Both the position numbers and the translations under genes were made by a program. Below the pieces are notes generated by a model that made no database searches, was not told where the DNA came from, and saw only the letters and a program-made list of their open reading frames with translations. A stretch of DNA of 64,000 nt from JBDXHU01 sp039989475 (GTDB taxonomy: Bacteria > Pseudomonadota > Gammaproteobacteria > Pseudomonadales > Halieaceae): assembly GCA_039989475.1 (NCBI GenBank), contig JBDXHU010000010.1, forward strand, positions 310,001 to 374,000, read 5' to 3'. This document shows positions 9,185 through 18,113 of this stretch, piece by piece (positions within the stretch are counted from its first letter, which is position 1; every line of letters begins with the position of its first letter).

Positions 9185-11476
9185 ATGCGGCAACGATTTG
9201 TCATCGTTCTGGCCACCCTCCTGCTGGTGCTACTGGGTCTCTACGGTCAGTACCAGCTTGCACCAGAGCGCCTCACCGAGCAGTTCGTCCGCTCGCTATA
9301 CCAGGTGTTCATGCTGTTCTTCCTGGAAGGGGAGTGGACACTGGCGATCGTACAGCTTCCCCTGGCCCTGGAGCTGGTTCGCTTCCTGGCTCCGATGGCG
9401 ACCTTCGCCTCTTTGCTGCTGGTATTGGCATCCAGTGCGCGGGTGTCCCTCTCCAACTACTTCCTGCGGCACTATGCGGGGCACACGGTGGTAGTGGGGC
9501 TTGGCAAACGCTGCTGGCAGTTTTTGCGCACTTACGATGACAAGAGCAAGCTGGTGGTGGTGGAGCGCGACCCGGAAAACCTGATGGTGAACCGGGTGCG
9601 AGAGCTGGGCGTCAAGGTGGTGATCGGCGACATCTTTGAAGACAATATGTTTGACCGTATTAATCTGGGCCAGGCCGACACGCTGCTGGCATTTACCGGC
9701 AGCGATGGCACCAATGTCGAGCTGGCCATGAAGGCGCGCGATCATGTGCGAGTGAAACGCGATCGGATTGAGCGGCTGCGTGTACACATCCACCTCAATG
9801 AAATAGGTCTTGCTCACCAGCTGGAGAGCTACCCCAAGTTCTTCTCTAACCAGCCTATTACCGAAACGTCCTTTTTCAGTGTCTACGACCTGAGTGCGCG
9901 ACTGTTGCTGAGAGATTACCCGCCCGAGGTCTTCGCCGATGTCGCCGGACAAGACCGGGTGCACCTGGCGATCTATGGTTTTGGTCGCCTGGCGGAGACC
10001 CTGATGATTGAGGCTGCCCTGCTGTGCCAGTATGCCAATGGCAGCAGGCTTAAACTTACCGTATTTGATGAGGACGCCGAGCACTGTGCGCTGCAGTTCG
10101 CGGCGGAGTACCCCTATCTGGAGCTGATCTGCGACCATGAGTTTGTAAAGCTGTCCTCCTTCGGGCCACATGTATTTGGCGGCGAGCTGGCGGAGCTTTT
10201 GCCGGGCATTACCCAGCATGTCGTTTGTCGCGAAACCGATGAAGAAAACCTGAGCCTGGCGCTGATGTTGCGGAGTACCTTGCTGGAGCGGCTTTCCAGT
10301 AATGCACCGATCCTGGTACACATGCAGCAATCCAGCGGTCTGGCCCAACTGTTGGAGTCCAATACCGGCGACCCCGAGATCCCGGACGGGCTTTATCCAT
10401 TTGGCATGCTGGACCAGGTCCTGCATGCCGATCATATCCTGGCCAGTGAGCTGGACGTGCTGGCTCGATGCCTGCATGAACTGTATTTACAGGCACAGCA
10501 GACAGCGGAGCCGGATTCGCGCCAGTCGCTGCAGCCCTGGAACGACCTGCCGCAGTGGGAAAAGAAACAGAATGTGCTGAAAGCGGATCACTGGCCGGTA
10601 AGGTTGCGCGCGATTCGCTGTCGCATTGACCCGGCACCGCTGGCAGCGCCCAGGCTCAGTGATGAGGAGGCGACCCTGCAGGCGACGATGGAGCATGGTC
10701 GCTACCTGACCCAGAAAATATTCGACGGCTGGAGCTATGGTGAAGTTCGGGTGGAAGAGGCTCGCATCAATCCATTCCTGGTGCCCTGGGAGGCATTGCC
10801 GGAGCAGCAACGCCTGCGTGAGATAGACGATGCCAAGCGAGAACCGGGCAGCATCGCGCTGGAATCCGGTATCAGTTTCAGTCGCAGCCTGGTGCTCGGC
10901 GTTTCCGGCCATCGGCTGGATAAAATGGCAGTTAACAACAGGCTACTCAAAGAGCGCATTGTCATTGAGCTGGAAAAGCTGGGTGAACGCTACCCGGAGC
11001 ATCGTTTTACGATTCTGTCACCCCTGGCTGAAGGTGCTGACCGGCTGGTCGCCCGGCTGGCCATGGAGGTCCTGGATGCTGCCTTACAGGTACCGCTGCC
11101 ACTGCCTTACGATCTCTATATCGCCGATTTTGAATCATCACAATCGGTCGCTGAATTTCAGGCGCTGGTGGGCCGGGCCGAATACTACTTTGAGATGCCC
11201 ATGCGCTTCGGCAATTTACGAGAGCTGGCCAGCTCGCACCTGGGCAATGGAGCGAGAGACAAACAATACGCGCTGGCAGGTGCTTACGTTATCCAGCGCT
11301 GCGACCAGTTGATAGCGATCTACGACGGTGAGCCCGAGGCTGGCGTTGGTGGTACCGGCCAGATGGTGCGCTGGTATGGCGAGGGTGGTATAGATGAGGA
11401 ATTCCTCTACCCCAATCGCTACTTCGCCGCCCCCATCAGAACAGCGCCAATAATTATTCACCCGGGATCCGCCTGA
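9185..11476 (+). CDS. Membrane TrkA-N / RyR / SLOG-like fusion protein
   Basis: The protein has 763 residues. Two membrane helices (about 4-22 and 66-86) resemble the end of a two-helix ion-channel unit. Residues 99-200 form a TrkA-N/RCK-type Rossmann domain (HTVVVGLGKRCW, VVVERDPEN, VVIGDIFED, TLLAFTGSDGTNVELAMKARD). Residues 258-380 look like a second Rossmann fold (LAIYGFGRLAE). Residues about 450-555 match the RyR domain of ryanodine receptors (QNVLKADHWPVRLRAI, EHGRYLTQKIFDGWSYG, INPFLVPWEALPE). Residues 568-758 resemble a SLOG nucleotide-binding domain (LVLGVSGHR, ILSPLAEGADRLVARLA, CDQLIAIYDG). SLOG and RyR domains are associated in the literature with nucleotide-ligand sensing and conflict systems. 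I infer a ligand-gated conductance or membrane sensor. It is divergent from the TPR gene and stands alone. Confidence 0.8.
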   Translation: MRQRFVIVLATLLLVLLGLYGQYQLAPERLTEQFVRSLYQVFMLFFLEGEWTLAIVQLPLALELVRFLAPMATFASLLLVLASSARVSLSNYFLRHYAGHTVVVGLGKRCWQFLRTYDDKSKLVVVERDPENLMVNRVRELGVKVVIGDIFEDNMFDRINLGQADTLLAFTGSDGTNVELAMKARDHVRVKRDRIERLRVHIHLNEIGLAHQLESYPKFFSNQPITETSFFSVYDLSARLLLRDYPPEVFADVAGQDRVHLAIYGFGRLAETLMIEAALLCQYANGSRLKLTVFDEDAEHCALQFAAEYPYLELICDHEFVKLSSFGPHVFGGELAELLPGITQHVVCRETDEENLSLALMLRSTLLERLSSNAPILVHMQQSSGLAQLLESNTGDPEIPDGLYPFGMLDQVLHADHILASELDVLARCLHELYLQAQQTAEPDSRQSLQPWNDLPQWEKKQNVLKADHWPVRLRAIRCRIDPAPLAAPRLSDEEATLQATMEHGRYLTQKIFDGWSYGEVRVEEARINPFLVPWEALPEQQRLREIDDAKREPGSIALESGISFSRSLVLGVSGHRLDKMAVNNRLLKERIVIELEKLGERYPEHRFTILSPLAEGADRLVARLAMEVLDAALQVPLPLPYDLYIADFESSQSVAEFQALVGRAEYYFEMPMRFGNLRELASSHLGNGARDKQYALAGAYVIQRCDQLIAIYDGEPEAGVGGTGQMVRWYGEGGIDEEFLYPNRYFAAPIRTAPIIIHPGSA

Positions 11477-11574
11477 CCGGCCCTGTTTGACTAATCCTTG
11501 ATGCCGGTCAAGCCCCTTGCAGGGCAGTTCGAGTAAAAAGTAGCACTCATAAGCGCAGCTGAGAGAGCATAATA

Positions 11575-12720
11575 ATGCAGCCACGCGCCAGTAAGTGGCG
11601 TACCACACTACCTGTGATCGGCACCTTGTTGCTGTGGTGCTGCTGCGCGCCTGTGTCTGCAGCAGACTCCCTGATCATGCCATTGGCTTCACAATCCCTT
11701 TTGCTGGATGTCTGCAATGCCGGATCCAGGTTGGTCGCTGTGGGCGAACGCGGCCACATATTGCTCAGCGATGATGCCGGCCAGCAGTGGCGACAGGCCC
11801 GGGTGCCTACCCGGCAAATGTTAACGGCAGTGTATTTTCCCTCACCCCGTCGCGGCTGGGCGGTGGGTCATGATGGCCTGGTCCTGGTCAGCGTGGATGG
11901 CGGCGAGTCCTGGGCGATTCAGCGCAACGGCCTGGCCGAGCAGTTGCGCCTTAATCAGCAGCGTTTGAGCGCGGTGGAACAGCAGATTGCGGCAAACAAG
12001 CAGTCATTACTGGAAGCCGATAACGCCAGGCGGCGGGAGCAGTTGCAGCAGCAGCTTGAGGAGCTTGCCCTGGATCGGGAGGATCTGCAGTACCTGCTTG
12101 CCGGGCCAGTGCATGCACCGCCGTTGTTGGACCTTTACTTCTTCGATGAGCTGCGCGGCATTGTCGTCGGCGCCTTCAATAGCCTGCTGATCACCCGCGA
12201 CGGCGGTGTCACATGGTTAGAGGTCTCGGAGCGACTGCACAACCCGGACGAACTTCATCTCAATGCGGTAACCGGCGGTGACGATGGCCATGCCTGGATT
12301 GCCGCCGAGGGAGGTTTGCTGTTTCGCTCTTCAGACCAGGGCGCCAGCTGGAGCTCCCTTCCAAGCCCCTATGCCGCATCATGGTTTGGTATCGCGCGGG
12401 ACCCGCGCAGCAAGACGCTACTCGCCTTCGGTCTGCGCGGTAACATCTATCGCAGCACTGATGGCGGCAAAAATTGGCTGGCCTCAGCTTCAAACGCAGA
12501 GCGCAGTCTAAGCGGTGGCGTATTCGTCAATGAGCAATACGTGGTCCTGGCGGGAGCGGTAGGCAGCTTGCTGTTGAGCAAGGATGGAGGCAGAAGTTTT
12601 AGCAGCCACCCGCTGAAACAAAGGGTCAACCTGTCCTCCGTGACAGCGCACAGCGGCAAGATTATTGCCGTGGGGCAGGGTGGCATATATCGCCGCGATT
12701 CCCTGGAGCAGCTGCAGTGA
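11575..12720 (+). CDS. YCF48-type beta-propeller protein (set 1)
   Basis: This 381-residue exported protein has a signal peptide (residues 1-29, ending APVSA-A) and repeated Asp-box blades of the YCF48/HCF136 type (SDDAGQQW, SVDGGESW, TRDGGVTW, SSDQGASW, STDGGKNW). A charged, glutamine-rich coiled coil of about 60 residues (118-176) is inserted between blades. It is the first gene of a translationally coupled run: its TGA overlaps the GTG of the MMPL gene. In several proteobacteria such propellers are found with MMPL/RND transporters and DUF1302/DUF1329 proteins. I infer a periplasmic assembly or adaptor role. A paralogue lies at 24740-25852. Confidence 0.85.
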   Translation: MQPRASKWRTTLPVIGTLLLWCCCAPVSAADSLIMPLASQSLLLDVCNAGSRLVAVGERGHILLSDDAGQQWRQARVPTRQMLTAVYFPSPRRGWAVGHDGLVLVSVDGGESWAIQRNGLAEQLRLNQQRLSAVEQQIAANKQSLLEADNARRREQLQQQLEELALDREDLQYLLAGPVHAPPLLDLYFFDELRGIVVGAFNSLLITRDGGVTWLEVSERLHNPDELHLNAVTGGDDGHAWIAAEGGLLFRSSDQGASWSSLPSPYAASWFGIARDPRSKTLLAFGLRGNIYRSTDGGKNWLASASNAERSLSGGVFVNEQYVVLAGAVGSLLLSKDGGRSFSSHPLKQRVNLSSVTAHSGKIIAVGQGGIYRRDSLEQLQ

Positions 12721-15071
12721 GTGGGCCCCAGCCAGCGGATGAGCAGCTTGAGACCTGGCGCTGGGGCCGGGAAATTCCATTACTGGAGCGGTTGATCTTT
12801 GGCGCCCGCAGGACGCTGTTCTGGTCCTTCATAGTTACCAGCCTTTTCCTGGGCTGGCATATGACCCGGCTGACACCCGATGCCAGCTTCGAAAAAATGA
12901 TTCCCATGCAGCACCCCTATATCCAGGCGATGATGCGCCACATAGATGATCTGGGGGCCACTGGCACCACCATCCAGGTGGCGGTGGAGAGTCGCGGGGG
13001 TGATATTTTTGACGCTGAGTATCTCGATACCGTGCGGCAGATCACCGACGAGGTGTTTTATCTCCCGGGCGTGGATCGCAATCGCATGCGCTCACTGTGG
13101 ACACCCAACGTGCGCTGGATGGAGGTCACCGAGGATGGCTTCGAAGGTGACCAGCTGATTGATGCGCGTTATGACGGTAGTGCGGAGGCGATGGAACGGC
13201 TGCGCGCGAATTTGTTGCGCTCTGGTGAGATGGGGCGGCTGGTAGCGGATGATTACCGCTCCAGTATTGTTGAGGCCCCCCTGTTTGACCGCGATCCTCG
13301 CACCGGTGAGCCCATGGACTACTGGGCCTTCTCCGCGGCCCTGGAGGCGCAGGTTCGTGACCGCTTCCAGAATGATGACATCAATATTCGTATTGTCGGT
13401 TTTGCCAAAATGGTGGGCGACCTGTTGGATGGTGTTCGCTCCATAGTCCTCTTTGCCGTTATTACCCTGGCAATGACGGCGCTATTATTATTGCTTTACT
13501 GCCGTAGTCTGCTTGCTACCGGTGCAGTGCTGCTTTGTTCACTGATGGCGGTTGTGTGGCAACTGGGCCTATTGCATCTGCTCGGTTACGGACTCAATGC
13601 GTTTTCTATCCTGGTCCCCTTCCTGGTGTTTGCTATTGCCGTCAGCCACGGTGTGCAAGTAGTCAATGGCGTCGCTATTAACAGCGACGCAGATGCACTG
13701 ACGGCGTCGCGTCTGGCCTTCCGTGGCCTGTATATACCCGGTAGCACCGCGCTCATTTCCGATGCGGCCGGCTTCCTGACGATGTTGTTAATCCCCATCG
13801 AGGTGATACGAGACCTGGGCATCGCCGCCAGCGTTGGCGTGGCGGTTGTTATTCTCACCAACCTGGTGTTGCTGCCTGTTATTTTCTCCTTTATTGGCTT
13901 GAGCCAGTCCAGTGTCGCGCACCTCGCCGCGCAATCCGGCCAGCGCCGGCCGCACTGGGAATTACTGTCGCGTTGCGCAGAGCGGCCAGTTGCTATAGCG
14001 CTATTGGTATTGGCGCTGCTGTTGTTGCTGTTCGGTTTATACCGCGGCCAGCAACTGCAGATCGGTGACCTGGATGCCGGGGCTCCGGAGCTACATCCGG
14101 ATTCCCGCTATAACCTCGACAGCGCCTATATCAACGCTCACTACGCCACTAGTTCAGACGTCCTGGTGGTGATGGTGGAAACCGAAGCCGAAACCTGTGC
14201 GGATTACGTCAACATGGCACTGATCGATGAGTTCAGCTGGGTACTGCAGAATGTCGCCGGGGTGGAGTCGACGATTGCCTCAAGCAGCGTGTCGAGGCTG
14301 GTGCTGAGCGGCTATAACGAGGGCAGCCTTAAGTGGGCGACAGTGACCCGCAATCAGGACGCCCTGAACTCTACCTTCAACCCCATGCCACCGCAGTTAT
14401 TGAACCGCGACTGCAGCCTGTCACCGGTGGTGATTTTCCTCTCTGATCACCGGGCCGACACGCTGGCACGGGTGCTGTCAGCGGTGGAGACCTATGCGGC
14501 CGAGTACAACAGCGATACCATTCGTTTCGTGCCGGCGGCGGGCAATGCCGGTGTTGAAGCCGCGACTAACCAGGAGATTGGTGGTTCGCGATTGCAAATG
14601 TTGTACCTGGTCTACGCCGTGGTGGGGGCGCTGGTGTTCTTCAGTTTTGGCTCCCTGCGCGCGGTGGTTTGCATCCTGACACCCTTGGCGCTGACCTCCA
14701 TTTTGTGCCAGGCGCTGATGGCGCAACTGGGGATTGGTGTGAAGGTAGCAACACTGCCGGTAATTGCGCTGGGGGTGGGTGTCGGTGTCGATTACGGCAT
14801 CTATATCTATGCGCGCTTGTCGCGCTGTCGCCGTGAGGGCATGCCCTTGCAGCAGGCGTATTTGAGCACCCTGTATTCCACAGGTAAGGCGGTCGCCTTC
14901 ACCGGGGTTAGCCTGGCGCTGGGTGTGGCGACCTGGATGTGGTCACCGATAAAGTTCCAGGCTGATATGGGCAAATTGCTGACATTTATGTTTCTGCTCA
15001 ATATGCTTGGCGCGCTGACCCTGCTGCCGGCACTGGCGTCGCTGTTGTGGTCAAGGGAGAAGACTGTATGA
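12717..15071 (+). CDS. MMPL/RND-family transporter (set 1)
   Basis: The 784-residue protein begins at a GTG that overlaps the preceding stop. It has the layout of two six-helix bundles: TM1 (about 33-52), a large periplasmic loop starting SFEKMIPMQHPYIQ, five helices, then a repeat of the same design. Conserved MMPL/RND segments include a glycine-rich helix (VIALGVGVGVDYGIYIYARL) and a GNAGVEAA motif before the second bundle. MMPL proteins export lipids or hydrophobic molecules using the proton gradient. The neighbouring wax-ester synthase and outer-membrane-like DUF1302 protein suggest a lipidic cargo, which is inference. It is the same length as its paralogue at 25849-28203. Confidence 0.88.
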   Translation: MSGPQPADEQLETWRWGREIPLLERLIFGARRTLFWSFIVTSLFLGWHMTRLTPDASFEKMIPMQHPYIQAMMRHIDDLGATGTTIQVAVESRGGDIFDAEYLDTVRQITDEVFYLPGVDRNRMRSLWTPNVRWMEVTEDGFEGDQLIDARYDGSAEAMERLRANLLRSGEMGRLVADDYRSSIVEAPLFDRDPRTGEPMDYWAFSAALEAQVRDRFQNDDINIRIVGFAKMVGDLLDGVRSIVLFAVITLAMTALLLLLYCRSLLATGAVLLCSLMAVVWQLGLLHLLGYGLNAFSILVPFLVFAIAVSHGVQVVNGVAINSDADALTASRLAFRGLYIPGSTALISDAAGFLTMLLIPIEVIRDLGIAASVGVAVVILTNLVLLPVIFSFIGLSQSSVAHLAAQSGQRRPHWELLSRCAERPVAIALLVLALLLLLFGLYRGQQLQIGDLDAGAPELHPDSRYNLDSAYINAHYATSSDVLVVMVETEAETCADYVNMALIDEFSWVLQNVAGVESTIASSSVSRLVLSGYNEGSLKWATVTRNQDALNSTFNPMPPQLLNRDCSLSPVVIFLSDHRADTLARVLSAVETYAAEYNSDTIRFVPAAGNAGVEAATNQEIGGSRLQMLYLVYAVVGALVFFSFGSLRAVVCILTPLALTSILCQALMAQLGIGVKVATLPVIALGVGVGVDYGIYIYARLSRCRREGMPLQQAYLSTLYSTGKAVAFTGVSLALGVATWMWSPIKFQADMGKLLTFMFLLNMLGALTLLPALASLLWSREKTV

Positions 15072-16723
15072 GAGTGTGCGTACTGGGAACGGCGATCCTG
15101 CCTCTGCTGCTGGGCTGCGGCTTTGCCCAGGCCCTGGACTTCGAGTTTAAGAACGGTGCCCTGCTGGAGTTCAACTCAACCCTGACCTATGGCGCCCAGT
15201 GGCGGGTGGAGGGTGTCGACGAGCGCATTACTGGTGAAAACTTCATCGATGAGCTGCAGGACAATCCCTTCCTGCCGCTGACCGACCCCGATTACAGCGA
15301 GGCGCAAACCCTGTATTTGAACAGCAATGACGGCAACAATAATTTCGACAAGGGGCTGATATCGAATCGCCTCACCCTGTTGGTGGATTTGGATTTGAGC
15401 TGGGAGAGTTATGGATTCTTCCTGCGTGGCAAGGCCTTCTATGACGACGTCTACCGTGACGATGACACCAACCTCGATGAGTTTGGCCTGATCAGCTACA
15501 ACAGTGGCAGACTCTATGGTGGCAGCACTGATCGCGGTGAGTTCCCGCGCCAGACCCGGGATCAACACGGCGATACTGTGGAGGTATTGGACGCCTTCGC
15601 CTATGCCACCTGGGAGATACCTGGTGAACGCTTGTTGGACCTGCGGCTGGGTCGGCAAGTTGTCAACTGGGGTGAGTCCACCTTCTACCAGGGCATTAAC
15701 AGCATCCAGAACCGGGTCGATGCCACTGCCGCCAATACACCGGGTGTAGAGGTGAAAGAAATCCTGCTGCCGACTGGAACACTCTACATGCAGGTCGACG
15801 TATGGGGTTCCCTGACGCTGGAGGCTTACTACCAGTATGAGTGGTTGGAAAATGACCTGAATGGCGTCGGTAGTTATTTCTCCACCACCGACCAGGTTGG
15901 CCCTGGAGCCAATGCTTTTATTATCCCGACGCCGAACAGCCCTCTGGTGCCCGAGGCGATTCGCGGTAATGAGTATCAGTTGCGCGGCGTGCCGCGCGGC
16001 AAGGATGATAATGCCAGCGACTCTGGCCAGTGGGGCGTCGCCTTCCACTATATTACTGACAGCAACTGGGATATCGGCCTCTATCACGTGCGCGGCCATG
16101 ACAAGAAGCCCTCCTTCGCGCTCAGTTATATTGACGTGCCGGGATCGCCACAGCCGGTGCCAGTCGATTATCGACTACGCTATTACGAGGACATCAAGGC
16201 AAGCGCCGTCAGTTTTACTACCGTGCTGGGGGAGACCAATGTACAGGGTGAGCTGTCGTTCCTGGACGGTACGCCCATGGTTGATGCGGCAGGTGATCCG
16301 CGGCGGGAAGACTTCATCAAGGCGCAGCTGGGCGGCTCCCATGTGTTTGGACCCAGCTTCCTGGCTGATGACACTGTGCTTACCTTCGAGGGTTTCTACG
16401 CCGAGGTGACCAGTGCCGACAGTGATGAATTGCGTGAGGACGATAATGGCTGGGGTTATTCCCTGCTGGCCGATATAGCGTACAACAATGTGGTGCAAGG
16501 CTGGGATTTGCGCCTGCCGATCTACTTCAAGCACGACGTGAAGGGTATCGTCAGGGAGGTGCAGCACTTTGAGGATTCCAAAGTCCTGAGTCTTGGTGTG
16601 CGTGGAATCTACCTGAATAACCTGACCGCCGATCTCAGCTACGCTTGGTATATGGGAGGCGGCAGCGACAACCTGTTACGCGATCGCGACAATATTGCGC
16701 TAACGGTTAAATACAATTTTTAA
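15068..16723 (+). CDS. DUF1302 outer-membrane-like protein (set 1)
   Basis: I chose the ATG at 15068, overlapping the MMPL stop as ATGA, because it gives a clean signal peptide (cut near AQA-LDFEF); an in-frame ATG at 15047 lies inside the transporter gene. The 551-residue protein is rich in alternating polar and aromatic residues. It has DUF1302 landmarks such as GRQVVNWGESTFYQGIN, the LLPTGTLYMQVD segment and a C-terminal barrel-like strand ending KYNF. DUF1302 proteins are predicted outer-membrane beta-barrels of unknown function that almost always occur with DUF1329. A channel or docking role for hydrophobic compounds is inference. Confidence 0.85.
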   Translation: MRVCVLGTAILPLLLGCGFAQALDFEFKNGALLEFNSTLTYGAQWRVEGVDERITGENFIDELQDNPFLPLTDPDYSEAQTLYLNSNDGNNNFDKGLISNRLTLLVDLDLSWESYGFFLRGKAFYDDVYRDDDTNLDEFGLISYNSGRLYGGSTDRGEFPRQTRDQHGDTVEVLDAFAYATWEIPGERLLDLRLGRQVVNWGESTFYQGINSIQNRVDATAANTPGVEVKEILLPTGTLYMQVDVWGSLTLEAYYQYEWLENDLNGVGSYFSTTDQVGPGANAFIIPTPNSPLVPEAIRGNEYQLRGVPRGKDDNASDSGQWGVAFHYITDSNWDIGLYHVRGHDKKPSFALSYIDVPGSPQPVPVDYRLRYYEDIKASAVSFTTVLGETNVQGELSFLDGTPMVDAAGDPRREDFIKAQLGGSHVFGPSFLADDTVLTFEGFYAEVTSADSDELREDDNGWGYSLLADIAYNNVVQGWDLRLPIYFKHDVKGIVREVQHFEDSKVLSLGVRGIYLNNLTADLSYAWYMGGGSDNLLRDRDNIALTVKYNF

Positions 16724-16736
16724 GAGCTTGGACATT

Positions 16737-18113
16737 ATGCGGAAAATCTTAACTACAGGCGGCCTGGCGCTTCTTCTATTGGCCAATGGCAGCGCGGCGA
16801 AAGTCAGCGAGGAAGAGGCGGCGCAGCTCGGTACAAGCCTGACCCCGGTGGGCGCCAATCCTGCGGCAAACGCGGATGGCAGTATACCGGCCTACAGTGG
16901 CAGCATGCTGGGGCTGCCGCCTGGACTGGATTATGCCGGCCCCGGCACGGCCTACCCTGATCCCTATGCGGATGATCCCATCCTGCATTCAATTACCGCG
17001 GCCAACATGGAGCAGCACAGCGGTTTTCTGAGCCCGGGATTGCAGGCGATGTTTCAGCTGTACCCGGACAGTTTCCGGGTCGATGTCTATCCTACCCACC
17101 GCGATGGTGCTTACAGCGATCTTTACCTGGAAAAACTCAAGTACAACGCGCTCCATGCCGAGCTCTACAACGGTGAAGACGGTATTCGCGGCTTTACCGG
17201 CTCGGTGGCTTTTCCCATTCCAAAAAGCGGCGCCGAGGTGATCTGGAATACTCGCTCCAGCGGGCCGAATTACACCCTGGCGGGAACCTACTCAGATATA
17301 GCGGTGTTCAGCAATGGCTCCCGTTCGGTGCGGCGCTCCACCATCATGTCTGAGTATCCCTATGTAAACCCGGACAACAAGGTGGGTATGGAGGAGCCGG
17401 ATCTTGGCATTTGGGCAGCCCGTGTCATGACAACCGTGCATGAGCCATTGCGGGATAAGGGCACTATCACCGCGATCTTCGAGCCCTATGACTACATCAC
17501 CCACGCCCGTGAGGCCTGGCGCTACCTGCCTGGCTCGCGGCGGGTGCGCAGGGCGCCGACGGTTGGCTATGACACTCCGGACGGCCCAGGTGGCTTTATT
17601 ACCGTAGATGACACGCTGGGCTTCAATGGTGCCATGGATCGCTTCGAATGGAAGCTGCTGGGTAAGCAGGAGTTGTTTGTACCCTTTCACAATTACGCTT
17701 TCGATGACACCAGTGTCGACTATGATGAGTTACTGCCTCCCTTCCATGCCAACCCCGATTATGTGCGATATGAAAAGCGCCGGGTTTGGGTAGTGGAGGC
17801 GACCCTGCGCGAGGGTAAACGCCACATTTACGGCAAGCGGCGTTTCTATGTCGATGAGGATAGCTGGAATATCGTGATGACCGAAAACTACGATGGTCGC
17901 GGCGAGTTGTGGAAGGTGGTGCTGATCAATTCACTGTATGAGTACAACACCAGGGGCTATGTGAACCGGGCCATGATGTTTCACGAACTACGCGCCGGTG
18001 GCTATATCATCATTCGCCTGGTGAATGACAGCACGCAAATGAACTACAAGGCCGGCGCCAAAGGTGAGGCCTGGTATTCGCCCAGCAACGTACGCAAACT
18101 GGGGAGGCGCTGA
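16737..18113 (+). CDS. DUF1329 outer-membrane lipoprotein-sorting-like protein (set 1)
   Basis: The ATG at 16737 gives 458 residues with a signal peptide (MRKILTTGGLALLLLANGSA). An in-frame TTG nine bases upstream is less likely. DUF1329 landmarks are AAQLGTSLTPVGANPAANADGS near the mature N-terminus, WRYLPGSRRVRRAP in the middle, and RRFYVDEDSWNI with YDGRGELWKV in the last quarter. The fold is LolA/LolB-like, suggesting transport of an acyl or other hydrophobic ligand through the periplasm. It pairs with the DUF1302 protein just upstream. Its stop shares one base with the next start (TGATG). Confidence 0.87.
   Translation: MRKILTTGGLALLLLANGSAAKVSEEEAAQLGTSLTPVGANPAANADGSIPAYSGSMLGLPPGLDYAGPGTAYPDPYADDPILHSITAANMEQHSGFLSPGLQAMFQLYPDSFRVDVYPTHRDGAYSDLYLEKLKYNALHAELYNGEDGIRGFTGSVAFPIPKSGAEVIWNTRSSGPNYTLAGTYSDIAVFSNGSRSVRRSTIMSEYPYVNPDNKVGMEEPDLGIWAARVMTTVHEPLRDKGTITAIFEPYDYITHAREAWRYLPGSRRVRRAPTVGYDTPDGPGGFITVDDTLGFNGAMDRFEWKLLGKQELFVPFHNYAFDDTSVDYDELLPPFHANPDYVRYEKRRVWVVEATLREGKRHIYGKRRFYVDEDSWNIVMTENYDGRGELWKVVLINSLYEYNTRGYVNRAMMFHELRAGGYIIIRLVNDSTQMNYKAGAKGEAWYSPSNVRKLGRR

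Noticed and set aside
9296..10477. 393-codon minus-strand frame opposite the TrkA-N/RyR gene
   Set aside because: It shows no recognisable domain and lies opposite a gene with clear conserved motifs.
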